9,602 nt of DNA from an uncultured Marmoricola sp. (GCA_937868455.1 CALMMO010000274.1:1-9602), one strand, 5' to 3'; shown: positions 1 through 6,881, counted from the first letter of the stretch. The notes: generated from the letters alone by a model not told the origin. Numbers and translations are program-made.

Positions 1-230
1 AAGACCGCCACGGTGCTAGCTGAGTGTGACCAATTCTGATCAGGGTGAGTGATCATCAAGGCCACAGGCGGTAACGCCAGCACCAGCCCAACCAGCAGTC
101 CCCAGCACTGGTCGAGAATGTCTGAGGCATCAAATGGGGTGCGTCGCAAACGGCCATCGCGGCCCAAACCAGCTCGATAACCGGCGAAGGCCGCGTCGCA
201 GGCCACCACGAAAGCAACGATGCAGATCAT
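1..230 (-). CDS. Unrecognised membrane protein, N-terminal part (cut by the window edge)
   Basis: An ATG at 230 forms a four-base ATGA overlap with the methyltransferase stop, and the frame stays open for 76 codons to the window edge. The start is MICIVAFVVACDAAFAGYRA. A first hydrophobic helix spans about 1-17, then a positively charged loop GYRAGLGRDGRLRRTPFD (17-34). A second hydrophobic helix runs from about 43 to 60 (WGLLVGLVLALPPVALMI). The arginine-rich loop between the helices suggests the loop is cytoplasmic. No ribosome-binding site is visible, which fits translational coupling. I do not recognise the family. Evidence that it is a real gene is the coupling overlap, the unbroken frame and the helix-loop-helix membrane pattern; the full length and the rest of its topology lie outside the window. 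Confidence 0.62.
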   Translation of the reverse strand, partial: MICIVAFVVACDAAFAGYRAGLGRDGRLRRTPFDASDILDQCWGLLVGLVLALPPVALMITHPDQNWSHSASTVAV

Positions 231-1075
231 GGGCTACGTCGGCCAGTGATGGGGCGAAGCGCTTGGGTGATTGAAACCCGGTCGCGGCATGCGACGTCGT
301 ACCCAAGCCCCTCAACGCTCTCAAGCAAAACCGTGGCACTGTGGGCACGGCGAGCCGATAGCACTCCGTCGTGACGAGACACAGCCTCGCGCATGCGAGA
401 GCGATGAAACATCCACGCGCCAAGCGTGGTGAGTGCTCCTGGCTGCGGATCCCAGTGCGCGAATGCACCCACCTGTAACTGCGCCTGGGCCTCGAAGAAG
501 CCCCGCAAGGCCACGCCACGCATGTGGTGCAGCAGTCCAGTTGAGATCACGATCGTCCTTGGGGGGTCTTCCACAATGCGACCCGGTTCAAAGGCGTCAG
601 CGCAGACAAAACGCGCTTGTGACCCCTCACGGGTCGCCTGCTGAGTCGCGAACTCCACCAGCGTGGGATCAAGGTCGACTCCGTAGAAGTGCACCATGCC
701 TTCCCACGGGGAATTGTTAGCCAACCATCGGGTCACATAGCCGACTCCGCATCCCACGTCGACGACGCGCACTGGCTCAGGACCCGAACTATGCATCTGT
801 GACACCCAGGGAGCGAGGACTTCGAGGACTCGACGGCCAAGCTGTAGCTCCTCGGCCAGCCGCATCAACTCACAATGCACTCTTAACAACAACCGGTCGA
901 GCTCGTGCTGAGCAAGCAAGCCGTCACGAGAAGGCATCCCTTCGACGATGGCTGCAGCGCGATGTTGACCGGAGGCACGCAGCCTGCGAGTCACTGTGTC
1001 AACGTTTACTGGTACCGGCGCCCCCGACGCTGAGAATGACCGAATCAAGTCAGTGATTTCGACCCGCTCGATCAT
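227..1075 (-). CDS. Class I SAM-dependent methyltransferase, substrate unknown
   Basis: A 282-residue predicted cytoplasmic protein. Residues 1-100 are mostly helical, with no motif I recognise (VHCELMRLAEELQLGRRV at 66-83 looks family-specific). The Rossmann-fold methyltransferase domain begins at VVDVGCGVGYVTRWL (104-118), the SAM-binding motif I. Motif II is GVDLD with D134, and a motif III-like ARFVCADAFEP follows (154-163). ISTGLLHHM (177-185) is motif IV in the position of the UbiE/MenG-like families. DGVLSARRAHS (236-246) resembles a late motif seen in some small-molecule methyltransferases. It starts six bases after nusB and ends in a four-base ATGA overlap with the next gene, a membrane protein, so the two are probably made together. 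The substrate cannot be read from the sequence; a lipid, quinone or other hydrophobic small molecule is a guess based on the partner. Confidence 0.82.
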   Translation of the reverse strand: MIERVEITDLIRSFSASGAPVPVNVDTVTRRLRASGQHRAAAIVEGMPSRDGLLAQHELDRLLLRVHCELMRLAEELQLGRRVLEVLAPWVSQMHSSGPEPVRVVDVGCGVGYVTRWLANNSPWEGMVHFYGVDLDPTLVEFATQQATREGSQARFVCADAFEPGRIVEDPPRTIVISTGLLHHMRGVALRGFFEAQAQLQVGAFAHWDPQPGALTTLGAWMFHRSRMREAVSRHDGVLSARRAHSATVLLESVEGLGYDVACRDRVSITQALRPITGRRSP

Positions 1076-1081
1076 CTGGAG

Positions 1082-1486
1082 TTAAACCAGGGTCTCGCGT
1101 TCACGTACGACGTGAGCCAGGAGGCCATTGACGAAGGCGGGCGACTCATCGGTGGAGAGTTCGCGCACAAGTTTGACTGACTCAGACACAGCCACTGCGA
1201 CTGGCACGTCGTCGGCGTAGAGGACTTCAAAGACCCCTAGCCGCAACACGTTGCGATCAACGGCAGGCATGCGATCCAACGACCAGCCCTGAGCAAACCG
1301 GGTGATGATCTCGTCGATCTCTGCAGCGTGCTGGGCAACGCCGGTGACTAAGACTGAGGTGTAGTCGTTGACGGGACGATCTCCGGCCAACTCTTCCTCA
1401 AGGGTCTCGGCCAATCCGCGGCGCTGCGCCTCGGCAGCGAACAACACATCCAGCGCACGCTTGCGCGCTTTGGAACGGGCTGCCAT
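1082..1486 (-). CDS. nusB: Transcription antitermination factor NusB
   Basis: A 134-residue all-helical protein that binds boxA RNA with NusE (S10) in rRNA antitermination complexes. It starts with the basic ARSKARKRALDVLFAAEAQ (2-20), the usual NusB opening of the RNA-binding face. DRMPAVDRNVLRLGVFEVLY (71-90) and AVAVSESVKLVRELSTDESPAFVNGLL (97-123) are the family's core motifs (compare IPxxDRxILRLAxYEL and ExVxLAKxFGxxxSxxFVNGVL). The frame stays open upstream to 1930, but that part is efp in another frame. The ATG at 1486 gives the normal family length and lies seven bases after the efp stop. No good Shine-Dalgarno site is seen, so coupling to efp is likely. efp-nusB is a classic pair. 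Confidence 0.96.
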   Translation of the reverse strand: MAARSKARKRALDVLFAAEAQRRGLAETLEEELAGDRPVNDYTSVLVTGVAQHAAEIDEIITRFAQGWSLDRMPAVDRNVLRLGVFEVLYADDVPVAVAVSESVKLVRELSTDESPAFVNGLLAHVVRERETLV

Positions 1487-1493
1487 CAGGGCA

Positions 1494-2057
1494 TCAAGAC
1501 TTAACGCGACCGAGGTAGGACGAGTCGCGGGTGTCGACCTTGACCCGCTCGCCCTGTCCGATAAACAACGGCACCTGAATCTCGTGACCGGTCTCCAGGG
1601 TGGCCGGCTTGGTGCGTCCGGTCGCAGAGTCGCCAGCGACGCCGGGCTCGGTGAAGGTGATCTCGAGCTCCACCGATGCCGGAAGCTCGATGAACAGAAC
1701 GCGGCGTTCGTTGGTGGCCACGATCGCTTCTTGGTTCTCCAAGAGGAAGTTCTTGGCTGAGCCAACGATCTCGTCGGCGATCTCAAGCTGGTCGTAGGTG
1801 CCGGTGTCCATGAAGACGTAGGAAGTGCCGTCGTGGTAGAGGTACTGCATCGTGCGGCGGTCAACAGTGGCGGTCTCCACCTTGGTGCCCGCGTTGAAGG
1901 TCTTGTCGACGACCTTGTTGGACTCCACATTCTTCAGCTTGGTGCGCACAAAGGCCGGGCCCTTGCCTGGCTTGACGTGCTGGAACTCCACGACAGCCCA
2001 CAGTTGACCGTCGATGTTGAGGACCATGCCGTTTTTGAGATCGTTGGTGGTTGCCAT
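1494..2057 (-). CDS. efp: Translation elongation factor P
   Basis: A 187-residue factor that binds ribosomes stalled at proline stretches and helps peptide-bond formation. The N-terminal KOW-like domain has [17 protein letters not shown] (27-43) with the tip lysine K32. The central and C-terminal OB domains follow, with [15 protein letters not shown] and the terminal signature [21 protein letters not shown]. The PGKGP palindromic loop is the actinobacterial type, which in studied relatives acts with an unmodified lysine. No EF-P modifying enzyme gene is in the window, as expected. The ATG at 2057 is the only sensible start. The nearest Shine-Dalgarno-like run, AAAGG (2075-2071), lies 13 bases away, which is long. 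The 81-base gap before it holds an inverted repeat. The stop is seven bases before nusB. Confidence 0.97.
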   Translation of the reverse strand: MATTNDLKNGMVLNIDGQLWAVVEFQHVKPGKGPAFVRTKLKNVESNKVVDKTFNAGTKVETATVDRRTMQYLYHDGTSYVFMDTGTYDQLEIADEIVGSAKNFLLENQEAIVATNERRVLFIELPASVELEITFTEPGVAGDSATGRTKPATLETGHEIQVPLFIGQGERVKVDTRDSSYLGRVKS

Positions 2058-2084
2058 GCGCGTGAGTGTGCCTTTGTACGTCGG

Positions 2085-2122
2085 AGTGCGGGAACCGCCC
2101 GAGTCTAGTCGGCCCCCGCACT
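2085..2122 (-). promoter_or_regulatory. Inverted repeat in the efp leader
   Basis: Perfect 8-base arms AGTGCGGG and CCCGCACT (2122-2115 and 2092-2085 on the minus strand) enclose a 22-base loop. The stem can lengthen by two G-U pairs. Inside the loop CCGA/TCGG (2112-2109 and 2102-2099) can form a small second stem. It ends nine bases before the AAAGG at 2075-2071. There is no following T-run, so a classical terminator is not clear. It could be an RNA structure in the efp leader, a U-tract-less terminator after the SIMPL gene, or a protein-binding dyad. Confidence 0.45.
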
Positions 2123-2138
2123 AGGCGACGAATCGCAG

Positions 2139-2864
2139 CTAATTGAGCCGCCAGGTCGCGTCGACGATGACCTTGATCTTTGCCTCACCAGGCTCCACCG
2201 GCACGTTGCTCCCCGACGTTGAGTCGGCGGCAGCAGAGCGCACCGAGTAGACCGTGTTCGACCCGCTTGATTCGGTGATCCTTAAGACCGGCCCCAGCGA
2301 CCGCCCGGTCGCCTCTGCGTAGGTCGCGGCTTTGGCACGCGCGGCCTTAATCGCCTTCAATCGCGCCTCTGCTAGAGCTGAGTTCTTGGAACTCACCTTG
2401 AGCGAGGTGTTTTCGATGATCAGGTCATTGCCGCCTGCTGCACTGACTTTCGAAAGGAGTTCCGAACTCTTCTTCAGGTCGCGCACCGTCACGCGCAGCG
2501 ATTGCCGCGCAATGTAGCCAGAGACCTTCTGGCCCTCTTTGCCTTCGTAGGTGATGTCGGGTTCGACTGCGATCTGGGTCGTTGACATGTCCTTCTTCAC
2601 AATCGCGGCCGCATCGAGTGCCGCAATAACCTTGGTCATGCTCGCGCTTGCTGAACTCAAGGCCTCGGCCGAGGAGGCTCGCTTGGATCGCACGCTGAGG
2701 TCAACAACCATTTGATCTGGCGTTGCCATCACTGATCCCGAGGCGTTCACCCGCACTGTGCCGTCGTTGTGCGTGCCCCCGATGGGCCACTTAATCAACG
2801 CACCGAGCACGTAGCCCACCAGCAAGGAAGCGAGTGCGAGCCCGATCTTGGCGTTGTTAGACAT
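2139..2864 (-). CDS. SIMPL-domain (DUF541) protein with N-terminal membrane anchor
   Basis: A 241-residue protein with one hydrophobic segment at about 6-25 (signal anchor or signal peptide; no lipobox cysteine), followed by an extracytoplasmic SIMPL/DUF541 domain from about 36 to 239. Domain hallmarks are VRVNASGSVMATPDQMVVDLSV near the start, a KKDMSTTQIAVEPDITYEG middle segment, GYIARQSLRVTVRDL, an alanine/lysine-rich helix (ARLKAIKAARAKAATYAEATG), and PVEPGEAKIKVIVDATW at the end, typical of the family's xxPGxxxVxxxVxVxF finish. Members include E. coli YggE and Brucella BP26; function is unclear, with links to oxidative stress and channel-like oligomers in BP26. The ATG has GAAAGGA seven bases upstream (2878-2872). 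It stands between aroQ and efp, where many Actinobacteria have a PepP/PepQ-type peptidase gene. Confidence 0.88.
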   Translation of the reverse strand: MSNNAKIGLALASLLVGYVLGALIKWPIGGTHNDGTVRVNASGSVMATPDQMVVDLSVRSKRASSAEALSSASASMTKVIAALDAAAIVKKDMSTTQIAVEPDITYEGKEGQKVSGYIARQSLRVTVRDLKKSSELLSKVSAAGGNDLIIENTSLKVSSKNSALAEARLKAIKAARAKAATYAEATGRSLGPVLRITESSGSNTVYSVRSAAADSTSGSNVPVEPGEAKIKVIVDATWRLN

Positions 2865-2871
2865 GAGGGAG

Positions 2872-2878
2872 TCCTTTC
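2872..2878 (-). promoter_or_regulatory. Ribosome-binding site of the SIMPL-domain gene
   Basis: GAAAGGA lies seven bases before the ATG at 2864, in the 51-base gap after aroQ. It supports this start and independent initiation of the SIMPL gene. Confidence 0.75.
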
Positions 2879-2915
2879 ACAGGTGGTGCCTTAAGTGATC
2901 AGACGCAGCGTCCTC

Positions 2916-3350
2916 TCACCTGGTTCCGGTGATGTACTCCAATGCCAGCCGATAACCCTCGAGGCCTCGCCCCTCGATCACGGTGGCTGCGTGAGGAGAC
3001 ACCACTGAGGTGTGCCGAAACTCCTCGGGGCGCTTTGAGGGGGCCGAGATGTGCACTTCGACGAGCGGAGCCTCCAACTGAGCGCAGGCATCCCACAGTG
3101 CGTAGGAGTAGTGAGTCCAGGCGGCCGCGTTGAGGACCACCGGTGTGGCCGAATCTGCGGCGTCGTTGAGCCAGTCGAGGAGTTGGCCCTCATGGTTGGT
3201 TTGGCGTACGACGACGCTCAAACCCAACGCTTCGCCCCATTGCTCGCACAAGGCCACGAGTTCTGGATAGGTCGTCGTACCGTAAATCTCTGGCTGCCGC
3301 TTGCCCAGACGACCCAAGTTGGGTCCGTTGAGCACCCAGACCTCACTCAT
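2916..3350 (-). CDS. aroQ: 3-Dehydroquinate dehydratase, type II
   Basis: A 144-residue type II dehydroquinase (flavodoxin-like fold, dodecamer in relatives) that dehydrates 3-dehydroquinate to 3-dehydroshikimate. Visible residues are [18 protein letters not shown] with catalytic Y23, N74 and H80 in [14 protein letters not shown]100 in VEVHIS, and R112 in EEFRHTS. The usual HISN-x-HAREEFR segment reads [13 protein letters not shown], so the Asn after HIS is Ala and the loop appears one residue longer. NPGAYTHTS-type residues are replaced by NAAAWTHYS. The essential Tyr and His are kept, so it is probably active. The start is ATG at 3350 with a strong GGAGGT five bases upstream (3361-3356) and an ATGA overlap with aroB. 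M. tuberculosis calls the same gene aroD. Confidence 0.95.
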   Translation of the reverse strand: MSEVWVLNGPNLGRLGKRQPEIYGTTTYPELVALCEQWGEALGLSVVVRQTNHEGQLLDWLNDAADSATPVVLNAAAWTHYSYALWDACAQLEAPLVEVHISAPSKRPEEFRHTSVVSPHAATVIEGRGLEGYRLALEYITGTR

Positions 3351-4432
3351 GAGGGACCTCCGATTCCGCGGTAGGCAGCGCGCAACATCTGCTCACTTGG
3401 TCCCGTCAACACGACCGGATCAGCAAGACCCCGAAGGACCATGAACCGCAAGGTGTTACCCCGAGATTTCTTGTCCACGCGCATGGTGTCCAGCAGTTCT
3501 TCAAAGGGTGCCTTAGCCCAGGTGACCGGCAAACCCACAGACGCAAAGGTGGCGATGTGCCTGCGCGCCGTCGCCTCATCGAGCAGCCCAATAAGTCGCG
3601 CCAACTCGGCGGCATAACAGCAGCCAATTGATACGGCTTCGCCATGACGAATGGCGTAGCCAGTGAACCGCTCGATCGCGTGGGCCAGGGTGTGTCCGTA
3701 GTTGAGCACCTCACGACCCGGATGGCCGTCGGCTCCCCCGGTTTCTTTGAGGTCCGCGACCACAACGTCGATCTTGACGCGAATCGCGCGCTCAACAAGT
3801 TCAGCAAGCACCGCACCCGAGGCATCGGTGGCAGCGGCTGGGTTTGATTCGACGAGTTCCAAGATCTGTGGGTCAGCGATGAACCCACACTTGATCACTT
3901 CGCCCATCCCGGCCACGAGTTCCGCCTGGGGCAACGTGGCTAGCAGCGACAAGTCACAGATCACTCCGGCAGGCTCATGGAAGGACCCCACGAGGTTCTT
4001 GCCGGCCCCCGTGTTCATACCGGTTTTGCCGCCAACAGCAGCGTCCACCATCGCCAGGAGGGTGGTTGGCACGTGCACCACACGCACTCCGCGAAGCCAG
4101 GTCGCGGCGATGAACCCAGCCATGTCGGTCGTGGCTCCGCCGCCCACCGAGACGACCACATCAGAGCGGGTGAACCCCGCAGCACCTAGTGCTTCCCACG
4201 CATCCACGGCGACGCTGACAGTCTTGGCCGCTTCGCCTTCAGGTAGGGCGATGCGCAGCACTTGGTAGCTAGTGAGCCGTGCGGCCACCTGTTCGGTGTG
4301 CTCCACAAGCCCGTCGGCATGGATGAGTGCAACACGTTGAGCCGCGCCAACCAGCCCCTGGATCTCATCAAGAACCCCGTGGCCCACGACCACGTCGTAC
4401 GGCGAAGCACCGCCCACATGCAGGCGCTTCAC
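3347..4432 (-). CDS. aroB: 3-Dehydroquinate synthase
   Basis: A 361-residue NAD+- and metal-dependent enzyme that cyclises DAHP to 3-dehydroquinate. NAD-binding and active-site motifs are complete: [19 protein letters not shown] (97-115), [19 protein letters not shown] (122-140), and [11 protein letters not shown] (144-154). The three metal ligands are E178 (GEVIK), H247 ([12 protein letters not shown]) and H263 (RHGEAV). The segment just before [18 protein letters not shown] (230-241), looks some residues longer than I recall for typical family members (such as KESELRE); this lies next to the active site and is worth aligning. The start is GTG at 4432, with GAGG seven bases upstream (4443-4440), overlapping the aroK stop as GTGA. 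The stop overlaps the aroQ start as ATGA. Confidence 0.97.
   Translation of the reverse strand: MKRLHVGGASPYDVVVGHGVLDEIQGLVGAAQRVALIHADGLVEHTEQVAARLTSYQVLRIALPEGEAAKTVSVAVDAWEALGAAGFTRSDVVVSVGGGATTDMAGFIAATWLRGVRVVHVPTTLLAMVDAAVGGKTGMNTGAGKNLVGSFHEPAGVICDLSLLATLPQAELVAGMGEVIKCGFIADPQILELVESNPAAATDASGAVLAELVERAIRVKIDVVVADLKETGGADGHPGREVLNYGHTLAHAIERFTGYAIRHGEAVSIGCCYAAELARLIGLLDEATARRHIATFASVGLPVTWAKAPFEELLDTMRVDKKSRGNTLRFMVLRGLADPVVLTGPSEQMLRAAYRGIGGPS
3356..3361 (-). promoter_or_regulatory. Strong ribosome-binding site of aroQ
   Basis: GGAGGT lies five bases before the aroQ ATG at 3350, inside the 3' end of aroB. It is the best match to the 16S rRNA anti-Shine-Dalgarno in the window and fixes the aroQ start in the ATGA overlap. 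Confidence 0.8.
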
Positions 4433-4929
4433 GAGATGGCCTCGATGACAGCTGCGGCCACATCATCAGCACTTCGTCCATCGGTTTCGACGATGTGTTT
4501 GGCCACCGATTCATAAATCGGGGTGCGTTCGTCGAGCAGGTGCTTAATGCGGGCTCGCACGTTGCCCAGCAGCAATGGACGCGACACGCCTAGACCTACT
4601 CGGGCTGCGGCATCGGCCAGACCCACCCTCAAGAACACCACCTCGTGAGAGGCGAGCAAGTCGCGGGTTTCGGGAGCCAACACTGCTCCCCCACCCAAGG
4701 CCAGTACTCCATCGTGGGTGCTCAGAGCTTGGGCAACTGCCGCACGTTCGGCCTCACGAAAGTAGGCCTCGCCGGAGTCGACAAAGATCTCGGACACCGG
4801 GCGGCCCTCGGCGGCCTCGATGTCATGGTCGGTGTCACGAAAGGTGGCGTTCAAAGCCGTCGCCACTAACTGTCCAACGGTGGTCTTGCCGGCACCCATC
4901 GTGCCGATCAACACCACTCGTGGAGCCAT
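4429..4929 (-). CDS. aroK: Shikimate kinase
   Basis: A 166-residue P-loop NMP-kinase-like enzyme that makes shikimate 3-phosphate from shikimate and ATP. Features visible are Walker A GTMGAGKTTVG (9-19), DTDHDIE (32-38) for shikimate and magnesium binding, FREAE with R58, the GGG substrate loop (79-81), and SRPLL with the lid arginine R117. The length is typical. The open frame extends upstream to 5076, but that extension is out-of-frame aroC sequence. The start at the ATG at 4929 has GAGG eight bases upstream (4941-4938) and overlaps the aroC TGA by one base. The stop overlaps the aroB GTG by four bases (GTGA). The aroC-aroK-aroB order is conserved in Actinobacteria. Confidence 0.96.
   Translation of the reverse strand: MAPRVVLIGTMGAGKTTVGQLVATALNATFRDTDHDIEAAEGRPVSEIFVDSGEAYFREAERAAVAQALSTHDGVLALGGGAVLAPETRDLLASHEVVFLRVGLADAAARVGLGVSRPLLLGNVRARIKHLLDERTPIYESVAKHIVETDGRSADDVAAAVIEAIS
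4440..4443 (-). promoter_or_regulatory. Ribosome-binding site of aroB
   Basis: GAGG lies seven bases before the aroB GTG at 4432, inside the end of aroK. It supports the GTG start within the GTGA overlap. Confidence 0.6.
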
Positions 4930-6107
4930 CAGGAGAACCTCAAGGAAGCCAGGTAGCTCTCGTAGTTGCGTCGGGTCTCGCCCACCGAGTCGCCACCAAA
5001 CTTTTCGATCACGGCATCTGCCACCACGAGGGCCACCATGGCCTCGGCGACAATTCCAGCCGCCGGCACCGCACACACGTCAGAGCGTTGGTGGTGGGCC
5101 ACTGCTGCTTCGCCGGTAGCCACGTCGATGGTGCGCAACGCCCGGGGCACAGTCGCGATCGGCTTCATGGCCGCTCGCACACGCAGAACTTCCCCGTTGG
5201 TCATCCCGCCTTCGGTGCCTCCGCTGCGACCTGTTGTACGACGAATGCCCGACTCACCGGCCTCAATCTCATCGTGGGCCTGCGACCCCGGCACGCCAGC
5301 TAGCGCGAACCCGTCGCCAACCTCGACACCTTTGATGGCCTGAATCCCCATCAAGGCGCCGGCCAGTCGCGAGTCGAGCCGACGATCCCAGTGCACGTGT
5401 GAGCCCAAGCCCGGTGGCAGCCCATAAACCAGCACTTCCACAACACCACCGAGTGTGTCGCCGTCTTTGTGTGCCTGGTCGATCGCGCCGACCATCGCTC
5501 GCGAGGCTGCCTCATCGAGGCAGCGCACTTCGTTCTCGTCCAACCGCGCGACATCCTCAGGCACCGGGATAACTCCATCGGGGGCAACTGCGGAACCGAT
5601 CTGCACGACGTGCGAGACGATCTGGGCACCAACGGCTTGGTTCAAGAACTGTGCGGCAACTTCACCCAATGCCACTCGCGCAGCGGTTTCTCGAGCCGAC
5701 GCGCGCTCCAAGATCGGGCGGGCCTCCTCGAAGTCGTACTTCTGCATCCCGACCAAGTCAGCGTGCCCGGGCCGGGGCCGGGTCAGCGGCGCATTGCGAG
5801 CCAGTGCGTCGAGTTCGCTTTGCGGCACCGGATCAGCCGACATCACCTTGTCCCACTTGGGCCATTCGGTGTTGCCAACCTCGATCGCGATGGGTCCGCC
5901 TTGGGATTCACCGTGTCGAATGCCGCCGATGACGCGCACCGCATCTTGCTCAAACTTCATCCGGGCGCCACGGCCATAGCCGAGTCGACGCCGGGCTAGT
6001 GCACCTTGAATGTCGTCGGTTGTCACCGCCACATGGGCAGGAAGCCCTTCGAGTACGGCGACCAACGCGGGGCCGTGAGATTCACCTGCAGTGAGCCAGC
6101 GGAGCAT
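4929..6107 (-). CDS. aroC: Chorismate synthase
   Basis: A 392-residue enzyme of the last shikimate step: anti-1,4-elimination of phosphate from EPSP to give chorismate, using reduced FMN. All family signatures are intact: GESHGPAL (8-15, H11), GRGARMKFE (45-53), [13 protein letters not shown] (62-74), RPRPGHADL (110-118, with the second catalytic histidine, H115), [13 protein letters not shown] (136-148), and the late [17 protein letters not shown] region. [17 protein letters not shown] follows near the C-terminus. The length is normal. The ATG at 6107 is preceded by GGGAG (6122-6118) at ten bases, and that site lies in the loop of a possible hairpin. This is the only aro gene here not overlapping or nearly touching the gene before it. 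Its stop overlaps the aroK start by one base (TGATG). Confidence 0.97.
   Translation of the reverse strand: MLRWLTAGESHGPALVAVLEGLPAHVAVTTDDIQGALARRRLGYGRGARMKFEQDAVRVIGGIRHGESQGGPIAIEVGNTEWPKWDKVMSADPVPQSELDALARNAPLTRPRPGHADLVGMQKYDFEEARPILERASARETAARVALGEVAAQFLNQAVGAQIVSHVVQIGSAVAPDGVIPVPEDVARLDENEVRCLDEAASRAMVGAIDQAHKDGDTLGGVVEVLVYGLPPGLGSHVHWDRRLDSRLAGALMGIQAIKGVEVGDGFALAGVPGSQAHDEIEAGESGIRRTTGRSGGTEGGMTNGEVLRVRAAMKPIATVPRALRTIDVATGEAAVAHHQRSDVCAVPAAGIVAEAMVALVVADAVIEKFGGDSVGETRRNYESYLASLRFS
4938..4941 (-). promoter_or_regulatory. Ribosome-binding site of aroK
   Basis: GAGG lies eight bases before the aroK ATG at 4929, inside the end of aroC. It favours this start over the longer open frame that reaches 5076. 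Confidence 0.6.
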
Positions 6108-6109
6108 GG

Positions 6110-6138
6110 GGCACAGTCTCCCATGTCCACACCGTGCC
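6110..6138 (-). promoter_or_regulatory. Possible hairpin holding the aroC ribosome-binding site in its loop
   Basis: On the minus strand GGCACGGT (6138-6131) can pair with ACTGTGCC (6117-6110), eight pairs including one G-U, around a 13-base loop. The loop contains GGGAG (6122-6118), the only Shine-Dalgarno candidate for aroC, and the stem ends two bases before the aroC ATG at 6107. Whether it folds in the cell is not known. Confidence 0.4.
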
Positions 6139-6161
6139 TGATGTGCAGGTCCACGAGTGGC

Positions 6162-6872
6162 TTACCCACCCACCCCCAGGTACCAACGGGCGATGTCTGC
6201 GCCAAACACCAGCCCTAGCCAGGCGCCACCCAGAAGTGCCGGACCATAGGGCACTCTGGCTCGCAGGTAACTCAGATCGCGTGTGCTGATCGCCTTTGCC
6301 AGCAGCCACAGGGTCATGATCAGCGGGCCAAGGAAGATGCCGAGTGCGACCTCGGGCCACCCTTGGTAGCCCAAAACCAGCCCCAACACCCCTGCGACCC
6401 GCACGTCGCCGTAGCCCATGGACGCAGGGTTGATGAGCCACATGGCGCCGAGGACTCCGCCGTACACCGCCCAGCCACCCGCGGCCCGCACCAGCGCGCT
6501 GGGATCCCCACTTGCCAGCGTCACTCCCACCATCAGTGCGCCGACCCCCAGATAGGCCGGAGAGACGAGTGATCGAGGCAGAAGCCGGGCATGAAGGTCG
6601 ATGTGGGCTAACCAAACACCCCACGCCACCAGCGGGACTAGCCACACCAGGGCGACTTGCGGGCCCAGTCGCCAGGCCGCGATCACGGCCAGAACACTCG
6701 CCCACACGGCCATCCTTACCCCCAGTCGGGGCATCGATGCGACCACCTGGAGAGTGGGTCCTTCGTAGTTGTCGGGCAAATGCGGCGTTGGCAATCGCGC
6801 AATCAGGTGCGGTCCCCACATGCCCATCAACGCGGCAATGACCGCGCAGGCACCGACAACCACTAGCCGCAT
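6162..6872 (-). CDS. Prepilin peptidase, A24 family, short form without the zinc/methylase domain
   Basis: A 236-residue protein with about six to seven hydrophobic helices. Two aspartate motifs of type IV prepilin peptidases are present: HIDLHARLLP with D92 (the D-x5-LP type) and MGYGDVRVAG with D156 (the GxGD motif). These form the aspartic protease site in the membrane. RVPYGPALLGGAW (206-218) matches the conserved P-[FY]-GP segment after GxGD. The N-terminal part has PHLIARLPTP (21-30), a reminder of the conserved RLP in full-length PilD, but lacks the CxxC pairs of the N-methylating domain. A peptidase-only form is common in Actinobacteria. A homologue sits in the same place in M. tuberculosis (Rv2551c). 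It starts nine bases after aroE with no clear ribosome-binding site. No pilin or pilus-assembly gene is in the window, so its substrate is unknown; flp/tad-type pilins are a reasonable guess. Confidence 0.85.
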   Translation of the reverse strand: MRLVVVGACAVIAALMGMWGPHLIARLPTPHLPDNYEGPTLQVVASMPRLGVRMAVWASVLAVIAAWRLGPQVALVWLVPLVAWGVWLAHIDLHARLLPRSLVSPAYLGVGALMVGVTLASGDPSALVRAAGGWAVYGGVLGAMWLINPASMGYGDVRVAGVLGLVLGYQGWPEVALGIFLGPLIMTLWLLAKAISTRDLSYLRARVPYGPALLGGAWLGLVFGADIARWYLGVGG

Positions 6873-6881
6873 GCGCCGAGC

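Noticed and set aside
37..55. Two TGATCA palindromes 13 bases apart
   Set aside because: They lie inside the coding region of the membrane protein and are short enough to occur by chance; a further copy at 2897-2902 has no shared context.
1487..1930. N-terminal extension of the nusB open frame through efp
   Set aside because: It is efp read in the wrong frame, rich in Thr/Ser/Arg. NusB family length and the basic N-terminal motif place the start at 1486.
2102..2109. TAGACT-like minus 10 element before efp
   Set aside because: Only four of six consensus bases, and no minus 35 match at a suitable spacing; it also lies within the hairpin loop.
2895..2915. GACGCTGCGTC dyad with a TGATCA palindrome after aroQ
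   Set aside because: The arms are five bases with a one-base centre, too tight for a hairpin and too short to claim as an operator or terminator.
4930..5076. N-terminal extension of the aroK open frame
   Set aside because: The sequence is aroC read out of frame. The Walker A position and the GAGG site fit the ATG at 4929.
3702..5303. Plus-strand open frames of 188 and 242 codons opposite aroB and aroK/aroC
   Set aside because: Low-complexity Arg/Ser/Pro/His composition typical of antisense frames in GC-rich genes; the minus-strand genes fully explain the region.
5455..5999. Two overlapping plus-strand open frames (174 and 176 codons) opposite aroC
   Set aside because: Shadows of a high-GC gene. 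No ribosome-binding site, no recognisable domain, and aroC opposite has every family motif.
6082..6819. A 245-codon minus-strand open frame, longer than the prepilin peptidase gene it overlaps
   Set aside because: It lies in a different frame of the same stretch, is rich in Arg/Gly/Ser without any motif, and runs into the aroC start. The 6162-6872 frame has the membrane helices and both aspartate motifs.
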